Shown: positions 1-9,090 of the stretch, in pieces
How the letters are laid out: each line of letters starts with the position of its first letter
Numbering within the stretch: position 1 is the first letter of the stretch
NCBI RefSeq assembly: GCF_003729955.1
Contig: NZ_RJTX01000003.1
Location: 1 to 64,000 of the forward strand
Direction of reading: 5' to 3'
Length of the DNA stretch: 64,000 nucleotides
Source: Chryseobacterium daecheongense
GTDB taxonomy: Bacteria; Bacteroidota; Bacteroidia; Flavobacteriales; Weeksellaceae
Program-made: the position numbers and the translations under genes
The notes under the pieces: model-generated
The model's input: only the letters and a program-made list of their open reading frames with translations
Told to the model about the DNA's origin: nothing
Databases searched by the model: none

Positions 1-639
1 AATGAAAGAGGAGAAGAATTATGGCAGAAATCCTATTCTTTCAAGAACAGGGATGTCTTGATGGGAATGAGTGTGATCAGTGGGATGATGGAAGCAGGAA
101 GCGGGAAGTCTAATGAAAATGCAACCAAAGGAATATTATTAGGAGGTTATACTCAGGCAGAAGGAAGAATAGAAAGTGATGATGAGACGTTCTGGATGCT
201 GTATCTTGATCAGGAAGGGAAAGAACAGTGGAGAAAGCATGTGAAAGGAGAATCCAGAAAGAAGGAAGAAAGATTATCAGATATTAAGCTTAACAGAGAC
301 GGTTCCATTATACTGGCAGGAACCAGTGCAGAGGAATTAGGAAAAGAAAACTGGAAGATTGTGAAATTGGGAGACGGACAGATTGATCAGTTGATCGAGA
401 AGCAGGATATCAGAGTCTATCCAAATCCTGTATCGGATTACACCTATGTGGAGATCGGCTATGAGTTTGAGGAAGCGGATATCTTATTGTATGATATGAG
501 TGGTAAGTTATTACAGCAAACCAAGACCAAAAATAAGGTAACCAAGATCAATACTCAGCCTCTAATTCAGGGAGCCTATCTGATCACAATAAAAACGGAT
601 ACCAATAAAAACGCAAGTGCTAAAATCATTAAGAAATAA
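1..639 (+). CDS. T9SS-secreted beta-propeller-like protein, C-terminal part
   Basis: The reading frame is open from base 1, so this is the 3' end of a longer gene; the first ATG at 58 is internal. About 212 residues are visible. They contain repeats of the type G-x-E-x-W-x-K (GEELWQKSY, GKEQWRKHV, GKENWKIVK), like the blades of secreted beta-propeller proteins. The last 80 residues begin with VYPNPVSD and end in KIIKK, the usual form of a type A T9SS sorting domain, so the product is inferred to be exported and surface-attached or released. The stop is 11 bases before the next gene, which suggests co-transcription with the RHS-like genes. The cargo function is unknown. Confidence 0.8.
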   Translation, partial: NERGEELWQKSYSFKNRDVLMGMSVISGMMEAGSGKSNENATKGILLGGYTQAEGRIESDDETFWMLYLDQEGKEQWRKHVKGESRKKEERLSDIKLNRDGSIILAGTSAEELGKENWKIVKLGDGQIDQLIEKQDIRVYPNPVSDYTYVEIGYEFEEADILLYDMSGKLLQQTKTKNKVTKINTQPLIQGAYLITIKTDTNKNASAKIIKK

Positions 640-650
640 ACACAATTAGA

Positions 651-3600
651 ATGAGAAAAATAATAACAGCTATTGGCATAATAGCTATGCAAATGTATTT
701 TGCACAAGATGAAGACTTTTTGCCTAAAATTGTTCCACCATCACCACAGGCTACGGAGCTGGGAAGATATGGAAATGTTCCTGTAGGAATGTTTACAGGT
801 TCTCCGAATATTAATTTGAATATTTATAATTTACAAGAAGCAGGAATCAATATTCCTATAAGTATTACCTACAGCTCAAATGGTGTACAGATTGATGGGG
901 TTGCCAAACAGTTAGGTATTGATTGGAACCTAATCACAGGGGGTGTTATTAATAGACAGGTAAATGATCTCGATGATTTACAGTATCCATTTACTAATGT
1001 CAATGTATCAAATTTATGCTTATCTGATAATACTGAAGCAGCAAGCATGGCTAATGGAACGATAGATACGGAAAAAGATATATTTAGTTTCAACTTCTTA
1101 GGAACCTCTGGGAAATTTTATTTTGATGGCAGCAATATTATTCAGATTGATCCATCTAGTATAAAAATTGAAAAACTAGTGGCTCCAAATAATACAACTC
1201 CCAAGTTTAAGATAACTAATGCTGATGGAACTGAATATTACTTCGGAGGTATAAATGCGGTTGAAAGATCCTGGAGTAGAAGTCATTGTGGGACAGTTGC
1301 TCCGCCTAATTTAAATGAGACAGCATGGTTCCTAACTAAAATAAAGACAATTCAGGGGCAGGAAGCTATATTTACTTATGCACAGGAAGACTTCCAATAT
1401 ATTCAATCTTATTATCAAACTGCTATTGCTGGTGGAAGTTATAATAGTTTGTCTAATGCTACACTATATCCACCCTGTTATAATGAGCTTCGTCATGAAA
1501 CCTCATTTTTACAGGAAATTAGTATAAATGATAAGAAGCTCAAATTTTATTATCAAAAAATAGATCCTAATTCTTCAGAATCTAAACAGCTTGTATCAAT
1601 GGAAGTCTATAACACTGCTTCTAACGTTATGAAGAAATATAATTTTAACTATGACAGTTTTGCAATTACTACCTCTTCTGGGTCATTGAATAGTTATACC
1701 AATGCTAATGAAAAACATATTTTTCTAAAAGATATTAAAGAAGCGGTTCCTACTTCCAATGAAAGTATTACAAAATATACATTTGATTATTATTCTCCAG
1801 ATCAGCTGCCCCCAAGGCATTCCTTCGCTAAAGATATTTATGGATATTATAATGGACAAAACAATACTAATATAATATATAACAACCTTGTAAATCAAGA
1901 CCCCTTAAATGATACAGATGCTGTTTACAAGGCATTCAAAAATATAAGTTCTAATAGAGAGCCTAATATTTTATATACCAAAAACGGGATGCTAAAAAAC
2001 ATCTACTATCCTACTAAAGGAAAGACTGAACTTATTTATGAACCTAATACTGTTTTAAGGGATAAAACAATTACTCCTCCTGAAATACAATTGGCTGATG
2101 CTGTTATTTCAGAATCTGTAGGATACAATACCATAGTATATTCCCAGCCATTTACAGTAAGTGGTAGTGTTACAGCCGTTTTACACGCAGTTGCATGGAG
2201 AGACTGTGGAGAAGATGATCCTGTTCACCCACCACAAGTCACAGTAGATGTAATTGATGCTGATACAGGAGTCATCATTAAATCCTTGTTGGCGAATGAA
2301 ACCCCAGCCAATACTACAGTTAACTTATCCTCTGGTATTAATTATAAAATCAAGAGTAGAGTAAGCAGACCATGTCTTGGTGCTAATGCTTTTATAAAGG
2401 CTCCTGGCGGCCCATCATATACAATTAAAGTAAATGATCCTGTAGCAGGCGTAAGAGTGGTCAAAACATTAGATTATGACAATAATGGAAATATAGAAAC
2501 AAAGAAATATTTCTATGGAAAATTAGAAAGCCTTGGTACTACTTCAGGAATATTTGCAACAATAGATCCTACTTTGATCAGAAATGTTGATTTATTTGAG
2601 AAAAGCAAATTATATAATTATACAACCTCAGTTGTAACAGCTAAGTTTACGATGAATTCAAGTCCTAAAGTAAACTTATTTTCTCTGGATGGATATATGA
2701 TTATGTATCCATTTGTAGTTGAAAGTTTTGGAGAGAACTTTGAAAGAGGCGGGATTTTATATAGTTTTTATGATAATAAAGAAGATCTTCCAGAATATAT
2801 ATGTAATGGAGATCTTTTCAGGGGGATTTCTTTCTCTAATAATTTCCTTGCAGGAAGAGAAAAGCTCAAATCAGTATTCAGAAAAGTAAATAACAATTTT
2901 ATTACGGTAAATTCAGAAGAATCTATTTATAGCGCAAATCCTACTTTCAATCAAAGTATAAATAATTATGTTGCAAGATTAGTAAGAACGGAGGAACAGG
3001 TATCCACGGATTCTTATGGAAATACTTCTATAAAAGAATTAAAATACTATGGCATCAATAAATATAAATTAAATAGCGAATTTAGGTATTTGTCATCCAG
3101 AAAAAATACCATATATGACATTGACGGATTAAACCCTGTAAAAACAGAAACCCAATATTTTTATAATAATTCATCACATTATCAGCTAAGTAAGCAGAAA
3201 GTGACTTTACCTGATGCAACAGTGAATGAAACAACTTACAGTTATGCTCACGAAAAAGGTAACCAGTTAATGATTGGAAAAAATATGGTTGGGGTTCCTT
3301 TGGAAACAGTTTCTACACAGACTATTGGCAGTACAACCCAAACATTATCCAAAACAGAAACGGTATATCCCACTTCACTCCCAACTACGGAAACGGGAAG
3401 TCTGATATTGCCAATTTCAGTGTTATCTTATGATCTTCAGAATCCATTAACAGGATCTACCGAGGTAACCTATAATAAATATGATACTAAAGGAAATCTA
3501 TTGCAGTATACCACGAAAGCAGGGATTCCTATTGCCATAGTTTGGGGATATAATAATACACAGCCTATTGCTAAAGTAGAAGGAGCAACCTATGATCAGT

Positions 3601-3899
3601 TGGTAAATTCAGGGCTAATATCAGCTATTATTTCAGCGTCAGATAATGATGCCGCTGACCCAAGCACTGAAGGGACACTGCGCAATGCCTTAGACAGTTT
3701 CAGAAACAACTCTAGCTTATCAGGATACCAAATCACTACCATTACTTACAATCCTCTGATTGGGGTAACCAGTATGACACCTCCTTCAGGTATTAGAGAG
3801 GTATATATTTATGATTCTTTCAATAGGCTAAAGGAAATAAGAGAGAATGACGCAACAGGAAACCTTCTCAAAGAATTTAATTACAACTACAAACACTAA
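651..3899 (+). CDS. Secreted RHS-like repeat protein, 1082 aa
   Basis: The product has a cleavable-looking signal peptide (MRKIITAIGIIAMQMYFAQ). It starts with a conserved block (LGRYGNVPVGMFTGSPNIN, then ISITYSSNGVQI) that I associate with large Bacteroidota proteins encoded next to RHS genes. The C-terminal third carries YD/RHS-type motifs such as YNKYDTKGNLLQYT and IYDSFNRLKEI. There is no RHS core (DPxG) and no sorting tail. It ends 7 bases before the start of the next RHS gene, so the two are very likely translated from one mRNA and may form one shell, like split B/C components of RHS or Tc toxins. That partnership is inference. No enzyme motif was recognised. Confidence 0.75.
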   Translation: MRKIITAIGIIAMQMYFAQDEDFLPKIVPPSPQATELGRYGNVPVGMFTGSPNINLNIYNLQEAGINIPISITYSSNGVQIDGVAKQLGIDWNLITGGVINRQVNDLDDLQYPFTNVNVSNLCLSDNTEAASMANGTIDTEKDIFSFNFLGTSGKFYFDGSNIIQIDPSSIKIEKLVAPNNTTPKFKITNADGTEYYFGGINAVERSWSRSHCGTVAPPNLNETAWFLTKIKTIQGQEAIFTYAQEDFQYIQSYYQTAIAGGSYNSLSNATLYPPCYNELRHETSFLQEISINDKKLKFYYQKIDPNSSESKQLVSMEVYNTASNVMKKYNFNYDSFAITTSSGSLNSYTNANEKHIFLKDIKEAVPTSNESITKYTFDYYSPDQLPPRHSFAKDIYGYYNGQNNTNIIYNNLVNQDPLNDTDAVYKAFKNISSNREPNILYTKNGMLKNIYYPTKGKTELIYEPNTVLRDKTITPPEIQLADAVISESVGYNTIVYSQPFTVSGSVTAVLHAVAWRDCGEDDPVHPPQVTVDVIDADTGVIIKSLLANETPANTTVNLSSGINYKIKSRVSRPCLGANAFIKAPGGPSYTIKVNDPVAGVRVVKTLDYDNNGNIETKKYFYGKLESLGTTSGIFATIDPTLIRNVDLFEKSKLYNYTTSVVTAKFTMNSSPKVNLFSLDGYMIMYPFVVESFGENFERGGILYSFYDNKEDLPEYICNGDLFRGISFSNNFLAGREKLKSVFRKVNNNFITVNSEESIYSANPTFNQSINNYVARLVRTEEQVSTDSYGNTSIKELKYYGINKYKLNSEFRYLSSRKNTIYDIDGLNPVKTETQYFYNNSSHYQLSKQKVTLPDATVNETTYSYAHEKGNQLMIGKNMVGVPLETVSTQTIGSTTQTLSKTETVYPTSLPTTETGSLILPISVLSYDLQNPLTGSTEVTYNKYDTKGNLLQYTTKAGIPIAIVWGYNNTQPIAKVEGATYDQLVNSGLISAIISASDNDAADPSTEGTLRNALDSFRNNSSLSGYQITTITYNPLIGVTSMTPPSGIREVYIYDSFNRLKEIRENDATGNLLKEFNYNYKH

Positions 3900-3906
3900 C
3901 ACAAAT

Positions 3907-6900
3907 ATGAAAAAACATCTAATTAAAAAAACAGTATCAATATTCAGTTTATTGTTTGTGGGAAGCTTATTTCATGCGCAAACAACCTCTGAAAATTATG
4001 TGCAGACCAGAACCTACTTAGAAGAAACAGCCACTTCTAGTATTTCAGCAAAACAAATTCAAACCATTCAATATCTTGATGGATTGGGAAGACCTAAGCA
4101 GATGGTGAATGTCAAAGCTTCTCCCACTGGAAAGGATGTGGTAAACCACATTGAGTATGATGCTTTTGGAAGACAGATAAAAGATTATCTTCCAATTCCC
4201 CAATCAGGAACTCAGAACGGGGATATTTATACTTCACCCTTAGGAAATGCCTCTACAATCTACGGATCAGAAAAGATATATGCTGAAAAGGTATTAGAAA
4301 ACTCTCCAATAGACAGAATCCTTGAGCAGATTCAAGTAGGAAATGACTGGATTAATAAACCTGTCAATTTTGAATATGGTGCCAATATAGCAGGAGAAGT
4401 AATAAAGTTTACAACCACTACAATCTGGACTAATAATGCCACTAATTCTAATTTATTTATCTCAAATGTATCTGCAAGTTCTACCAATGGTTATTATAAT
4501 GCGAATACACTTTATAAAAATACAATAATAGACGAAGATGGAAATAAAACCATAGAATTCAAGAATGGAGAAGGACAAGTCATTTTGGTAAGAAAAGTGT
4601 TGAGCACTACAGAGAATGCAGACACATATTATGTTTACAATGAATATAATCAGTTAGCATTTGTTATTCCACCCAAAGCAATTCAATTTCTTATAAATGA
4701 TACTGGTATAATAGAAGGAGACCCTTTTGATTCAACAACTCTGACAGATCTTTGTTATCAATATCGTTATGACGGAAAAAACAGGCTTGTGGAGAAAAAA
4801 ATCCCTGGAAAAGGATGGGAGCATATGGTATATGATAAAGCAGATAGACTCATATTTACTCAGGATGCTATTTTGAGGCCCCAGGGAAAATGGCTTTTTA
4901 CTAAATACGACCAATTTGGAAGGGTAATTTATACAGGAATTATTTTAGCGGCACCCAGACCTTCTCTACAAAATACTGCCAATGATTATATTGTTACCGA
5001 TTCAAGAAGTTCAACAGGTTTTACCAAAAACGGAATGCAAGTGTATTATACCAATGTGCTGTTTAATGAAATACAGACTTTGCTATCTGTTAATTATTAT
5101 GATACTTATCCCGATTTATGGCCAGGAATTGCTGCACCAACCTCTATTCTTAATCAGGAAGTCTTAAGGCAACCAGACCAAAGCACATCTGTCAAGAATA
5201 CAAAAGGACTACCTTTAGCTACCTATATCAAGAATATTGAAGATGATAACTGGACCAAAAATTATAATTGGTTTGATACTCGTGGGAGAGTTATTGGAAC
5301 CTATTCCTTAAATCACTTAGGAGGATACACCAATACAGAGTCTGAACTGGATTTTTCGGGAGTTACTAAAAAAACAATTACCTATCATAAAAGATTAAGA
5401 ACGGATACCGAAAAAGTAATTACAGAGACTTTTACGTATGACAACCAAAACAGGCTTTTAGTCCATAAGCATAAGATAAATAACAACACGGAAGAAATCC
5501 TGGCTCAAAACACTTACAATGAACTATCCCAACTTTCCAATAAAAAAGTAGGGGGAACGAATACTGCTACTCCACTTCAAAGCATAGATTATGCTTACAA
5601 CATCAGGGGTTGGATGACTAAGATTAATGATCCTAATAATTTGGGTGAAAATCTTTTTGGATATGAGATGAAGTATATCAATCCTATTAATACTAATATT
5701 TTAGCAAATTACAATGGGAATATTTCGGAAATTGATTGGAAGAAAAATGCTGGAGCAGACAATGGAATATTAAAGAGATATAGTTTTAGTTATGATAAGC
5801 TGAATAGGTTGAATATGGCTATATTTTCACAACCTGAAATAACTGTCCCTTTCAATGACTTTTATAATGAAACAGCAGAATATGATCTAAATGGAAATAT
5901 TACGCATTTGACCCGAAATGCACCTTCGTTCTATAGTAATAATTATGAAACAATTGATGATTTGTCATACGATTATGAAGGAAATAGGCTTACTGCAGTT
6001 AATGATGGCAGTGGAAACCCTACAGGTTATGAAGGTGGTGGAGGGTATATAGAATATAACAGTAATGGAAGTATGATTAATATGCCAGATAAAAGCATTA
6101 ACGATATTGGCTATAATCACCTTAATCTGCCGAATGCATTTGGAATTAATAATAATATTAATAAATTACTATACCTATACGGAGCAGATGGCACAAAACG
6201 TAGAAAGATAACTCATCTATCAAAGCCTGATGGAGTATTTTTAACTATTACAGAATATCTGGACGGATTCCATTATCTAACTACCCAAGGAACGCCTGAT
6301 AATGGAGATAACCCTCTGGACTATGCCTATGAGCAGGAATCTTTTATAAATAATATAATAAAAGATCAACCCATCCCTGCATTACAATTTTTTCCAACAG
6401 CCGAAGGATTTTATGATTATGCAAATAATAAGTATATTTACCAGTATAAAGATCATTTGGGTAATGTAAGGGTAAGCTACCAAAATAATGGTTATAATCA
6501 TCCTGAAGTAGTGGATAATAATGACTATTATCCTTTTGGAATGAGTTTTATTAGAAATGCTGAAGAAGAACAGGCTTACTTTGGTACTGCTAGTTTTAAA
6601 AACTACAAGTACAACGGGAAGGAGCTACAAGAGACCGGAATGTATGATTATGGAGCAAGGTTCTATATGCCTGATTTAGGACGTTGGGGTGTGATTGATC
6701 CTTTGGCGGAAATGATGCGTCGCCATAGCCCTTACAATTATGTATTTAACAATCCAATTAACTTTGTTGATCCAGACGGTAGATCTCCTGGAGGACCAGG
6801 AGATCAAGGTGATGGAAAGACCATTGAGATAGAAGAAGTTGTGATTTATGCACAGAAAAAAACTAGAAGCTTTTGGAATTGGGCTTGGAATGGGATTAAG

Positions 6901-7566
6901 AAAATTTTTCCAGGTAATCAATATACTTCAAAAACTAATGCAGATAAATATGGGGGATTAGATTCTTACCGTCAATGGCAAGGAAGTCCTTTTTATAATG
7001 AAGGAGAAACGAAGATGGATAGAATTTTCAGATTGATGGGAAATAGTAAAAATGAAGAAATGCTGAATTTTGGAGGTGGAGGATACAATATGTTTGGAGG
7101 TTATGGAAGGGTAGCAAATGTATCTAGAGCTGTAAATGTATCTGGAGCTGTAAAGAATACACCTGAACTCATATTTACAGATATAAGTCCTGTTAAAACT
7201 ATAGTTCATGCTAATAATATACAAGTGGGGATTATTGATTATGCAGGCATGGCAAGTACAGGTGTAAAATTAGAAATTAATTTAGCAAAAGATATGCAAG
7301 GGATGGGTATAGGATCCAAAATATTTAGTACAGCTGTTGAAGAAGCTTCAGTATTTGAAGCAAACTGGGTAAAAAGCTCCAGACTATATCCTGAAACAGG
7401 AATGTCCAATAATTTGATTCAATATAATAATGCAGTACAAAAAGGATTAAGTACAACCGAAGCCGCTTGGAGTACTTGGTCTGGAGGTCAGGCTAAAATT
7501 AATGGTTTTAACAACGTCACCGTAAAACCAATGGAAAATGGAATAAAGGCTACATTTACAAAATAA
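3907..7566 (+). CDS. RHS repeat protein (DUF6443 type) with variable C-terminal tip
   Basis: I chose ATG 3907 (1219 aa) over the in-frame ATG 60 bases upstream, because it gives a clean signal peptide (MKKHLIKKTVSIFSLLFVG) and does not overlap the previous gene. Residues about 30-160 match the N-terminal domain of DUF6443 proteins (YLDGLGRPKQMVNVKASP). YD repeats follow. The RHS core runs from DHLGNVRVSY (about 848) through [19 protein letters not shown] (about 901) to the boundary motif NPINFVDPDGR (about 948-958). The last 260 residues are the variable tip. It has a QGMGIG motif at 1131-1136 like the acetyl-CoA loop of GNAT enzymes, which suggests but does not prove an acetyltransferase-fold effector. 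The following 88-aa gene fits the position of an immunity gene. Confidence 0.85.
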   Translation: MKKHLIKKTVSIFSLLFVGSLFHAQTTSENYVQTRTYLEETATSSISAKQIQTIQYLDGLGRPKQMVNVKASPTGKDVVNHIEYDAFGRQIKDYLPIPQSGTQNGDIYTSPLGNASTIYGSEKIYAEKVLENSPIDRILEQIQVGNDWINKPVNFEYGANIAGEVIKFTTTTIWTNNATNSNLFISNVSASSTNGYYNANTLYKNTIIDEDGNKTIEFKNGEGQVILVRKVLSTTENADTYYVYNEYNQLAFVIPPKAIQFLINDTGIIEGDPFDSTTLTDLCYQYRYDGKNRLVEKKIPGKGWEHMVYDKADRLIFTQDAILRPQGKWLFTKYDQFGRVIYTGIILAAPRPSLQNTANDYIVTDSRSSTGFTKNGMQVYYTNVLFNEIQTLLSVNYYDTYPDLWPGIAAPTSILNQEVLRQPDQSTSVKNTKGLPLATYIKNIEDDNWTKNYNWFDTRGRVIGTYSLNHLGGYTNTESELDFSGVTKKTITYHKRLRTDTEKVITETFTYDNQNRLLVHKHKINNNTEEILAQNTYNELSQLSNKKVGGTNTATPLQSIDYAYNIRGWMTKINDPNNLGENLFGYEMKYINPINTNILANYNGNISEIDWKKNAGADNGILKRYSFSYDKLNRLNMAIFSQPEITVPFNDFYNETAEYDLNGNITHLTRNAPSFYSNNYETIDDLSYDYEGNRLTAVNDGSGNPTGYEGGGGYIEYNSNGSMINMPDKSINDIGYNHLNLPNAFGINNNINKLLYLYGADGTKRRKITHLSKPDGVFLTITEYLDGFHYLTTQGTPDNGDNPLDYAYEQESFINNIIKDQPIPALQFFPTAEGFYDYANNKYIYQYKDHLGNVRVSYQNNGYNHPEVVDNNDYYPFGMSFIRNAEEEQAYFGTASFKNYKYNGKELQETGMYDYGARFYMPDLGRWGVIDPLAEMMRRHSPYNYVFNNPINFVDPDGRSPGGPGDQGDGKTIEIEEVVIYAQKKTRSFWNWAWNGIKKIFPGNQYTSKTNADKYGGLDSYRQWQGSPFYNEGETKMDRIFRLMGNSKNEEMLNFGGGGYNMFGGYGRVANVSRAVNVSGAVKNTPELIFTDISPVKTIVHANNIQVGIIDYAGMASTGVKLEINLAKDMQGMGIGSKIFSTAVEEASVFEANWVKSSRLYPETGMSNNLIQYNNAVQKGLSTTEAAWSTWSGGQAKINGFNNVTVKPMENGIKATFTK

Positions 7567-7575
7567 TAACAAAAT

Positions 7576-7842
7576 ATGACTAAAATTTTAATACAAAATA
7601 TGTTTTATAATCATGGTGATGAATATTATTTAATAGTATGCAAATACCAAGGAATAGTAAATACTGGGGATTATATTATTATAAATCCAGATATTCAAAT
7701 CAAAATTGAAAAGATTGAAAATGGACTTTTTGAAACTCTTATTTTATCTGTATCAAGAGACTCTTTTGAAAAAGTGAATGATAATTTATATAATAAAGAG
7801 TTTTTAATACACAAGGTAGATCAACAATCAAATCACAGTTAA
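7576..7842 (+). CDS. Small protein, candidate immunity protein for the RHS tip
   Basis: This 88-aa acidic protein is encoded 9 bases after the RHS gene and just before a terminator. It has no signal peptide, as expected for a cytoplasmic immunity protein. The centre (YQGIVNTGDYIIIN, then IQIKIEKIE) resembles the beta-barrel strand pattern of EF-Tu domain 2-like proteins. I do not recognise the family. The immunity role rests only on position and size, following the general toxin-immunity order of polymorphic toxin loci. Confidence 0.6.
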   Translation: MTKILIQNMFYNHGDEYYLIVCKYQGIVNTGDYIIINPDIQIKIEKIENGLFETLILSVSRDSFEKVNDNLYNKEFLIHKVDQQSNHS

Positions 7843-7869
7843 GATTAAGACATAATTAAAAAACAAAAG

Positions 7870-7898
7870 AACAGGTCTATATTGAGCCTGTTTTTTTA
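7870..7898 (+). terminator. Rho-independent terminator after the RHS toxin/immunity pair
   Basis: AACAGG (7870-7875) pairs with CCTGTT (7887-7892), with an extra G-U pair, followed by a run of T at 7891-7897. It would end the transcript carrying the T9SS cargo, RHS and putative immunity genes, leaving the downstream orphan tip outside the main transcript. Confidence 0.7.
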
Positions 7899-8170
7899 GT
7901 AGCACTTTTCTCATTTTACAATATAAACACAAAAATTATTTCTAGTTGCAAAAGTATATTTACAACTATACAGACCACTTAGGAAATACCCGATTGAGCT
8001 ATTTGAATAATGGTTTGGGAGCTGAGATCATTGAAGAGAACAATTATTATCCATTTGGATTAAAATAAGGTACAGGAGGTGTTACAGGAAACCCTGTATA
8101 TAGATACCAATACAATGGAAAGGAACTTCAGGAAGAAACAGGAATATATGATTATGGAATAAGATTCTAT

Positions 8171-8641
8171 ATGCCTGAATTAGGAAGATGGGGTATCCAT
8201 GACCCTCTAAGTGGAACAACTCTTGAGCCATATGGATATGCTTATAACAACCCTATTTTCTTTAATGATCCTACTGGAATGATTGGGGAGCCTGGAGAAC
8301 CTGAATTAGCTCCCAATGCTCCTGGAGGGAAAAATAATCCAATTGAAATTCCAGAGGTTGTACTTACCAAGAAATCAAAATCGATAAATATTAATAATTT
8401 TGGTTTATACAATCCAAATTCTTTAAATTTTGGTCAATGGGTACAATATCAGCAAGCATCTCAGCGGTACCAAAAAGTAATTGAATTTCTGCAATCTCGA
8501 GCTAATTGTGGATATTGCCATGATCGTGGTGTAATGATGATTGGAGGAGCTGGTGATCCTATTGGTATTTTAGATGTTGGAGCCCTTCTATTATCAAGAA
8601 TGAGCCAAAGAATAAATATGCCGCAATGGGAATTGGTTTAG
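8171..8641 (+). CDS. RHS core fragment, 156 aa (part of the orphan cassette)
   Basis: This is the open segment downstream of the in-frame stop at 8066. It begins within the RHS core ([15 protein letters not shown]), passes the boundary motif [11 protein letters not shown] and a Pro/Gly-rich linker, and enters the tip ([13 protein letters not shown]). A CxxC pair (NCGYCHDR) lies near residue 115. The last few residues after about SRMSQR look out of frame, since sensible coding continues in the overlapping frame of the next ORF. It has no signal peptide, so as it stands it is unlikely to be exported. It is annotated as a fragment rather than a functional gene. Confidence 0.55.
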   Translation: MPELGRWGIHDPLSGTTLEPYGYAYNNPIFFNDPTGMIGEPGEPELAPNAPGGKNNPIEIPEVVLTKKSKSININNFGLYNPNSLNFGQWVQYQQASQRYQKVIEFLQSRANCGYCHDRGVMMIGGAGDPIGILDVGALLLSRMSQRINMPQWELV

Positions 8642-9084
8642 CTGCAATTTTGGTCACTCGATCTCCAAATGCAGTAAAAATGGAGGCTAGTATAGCTAGA
8701 ACGGAGGCGTATGCTGGAGTCAGAGAAGCTTCTGTATATTTACAACAAGCGGGTGTTCCTAGAGATTATAGAAAGCAAATTCTTGAAAGTTTTGAAATTG
8801 AAACAATTTCTTTAAGAACTGCCGATAATTCAACTTATGGATTAAGATTTTATGGAGGTATAGCAAAAGAATCGGGAAGATATTTATTTCCCACATTTAA
8901 TAACTATATAAATAGAGTTGGATTAGCTCTTCCTCCTAAGTGGAATACTATGTCTGGCTTTACACAATTTAAAATAGCCCCAGGAACACCTTATGTTTTT
9001 GGACGAGCGGCTTCACAAGGAGGAATATATACAGGAGGCAGTCTTCAAATGTATATTAATGATGTTAAAAATTTAACTAAATAA
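8626..9084 (+). CDS. Toxin tip fragment, TNT-like (NAD glycohydrolase-like) domain
   Basis: These 152 residues continue the orphan tip in another frame. From about residue 65 the pattern is [15 protein letters not shown], then R-x-x-[19 protein letters not shown], then GGSLQMYI. This order (R-x-GG-x-SG-x-YL, LPP, a strand ending in a Gly turn, a final GG-x-x-Q) matches the layout of tuberculosis necrotizing toxin (TNT) domains, which hydrolyse NAD. That is a by-eye match, not a proven homology. The ATG at 8626 is probably not a natural start, because upstream codons in this frame (KYAA before MGIG) also read sensibly. Confidence 0.55.
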   Translation: MGIGLAAILVTRSPNAVKMEASIARTEAYAGVREASVYLQQAGVPRDYRKQILESFEIETISLRTADNSTYGLRFYGGIAKESGRYLFPTFNNYINRVGLALPPKWNTMSGFTQFKIAPGTPYVFGRAASQGGIYTGGSLQMYINDVKNLTK

Positions 9085-9090
9085 AAAATT

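Larger units (their letters stand above)
7946..9084 (+). pseudogene. Orphan RHS core plus toxin tip, broken by a stop and a frameshift
   Basis: After a TAG at 7943, the frame starting at 7946 reads an RHS core ([46 protein letters not shown]). It corresponds to residues from about 845 onward of the neighbouring intact RHS protein. No N-terminal RHS part precedes it. The frame has a stop (TAA 8066-8068) inside the core, then continues to 8641. Coding then resumes one base back, in the frame of 8626-9084, consistent with a one-base loss near 8600-8625. The whole is a displaced C-terminal cassette of the kind called orphan toxin modules in rhs/cdi loci. It may act only after recombination into the intact gene, or it may be decaying. 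Confidence 0.8.

Noticed and set aside
3847-3906. Longer start for the second RHS gene
   Set aside because: The extra 20 residues overlap the end of the previous gene and would bury the signal peptide; ATG 3907 is clearly better.
6676-7224. Minus-strand frames opposite the RHS tip
   Set aside because: Their sequences show no family pattern and the + strand coding is firm; they are shadows.
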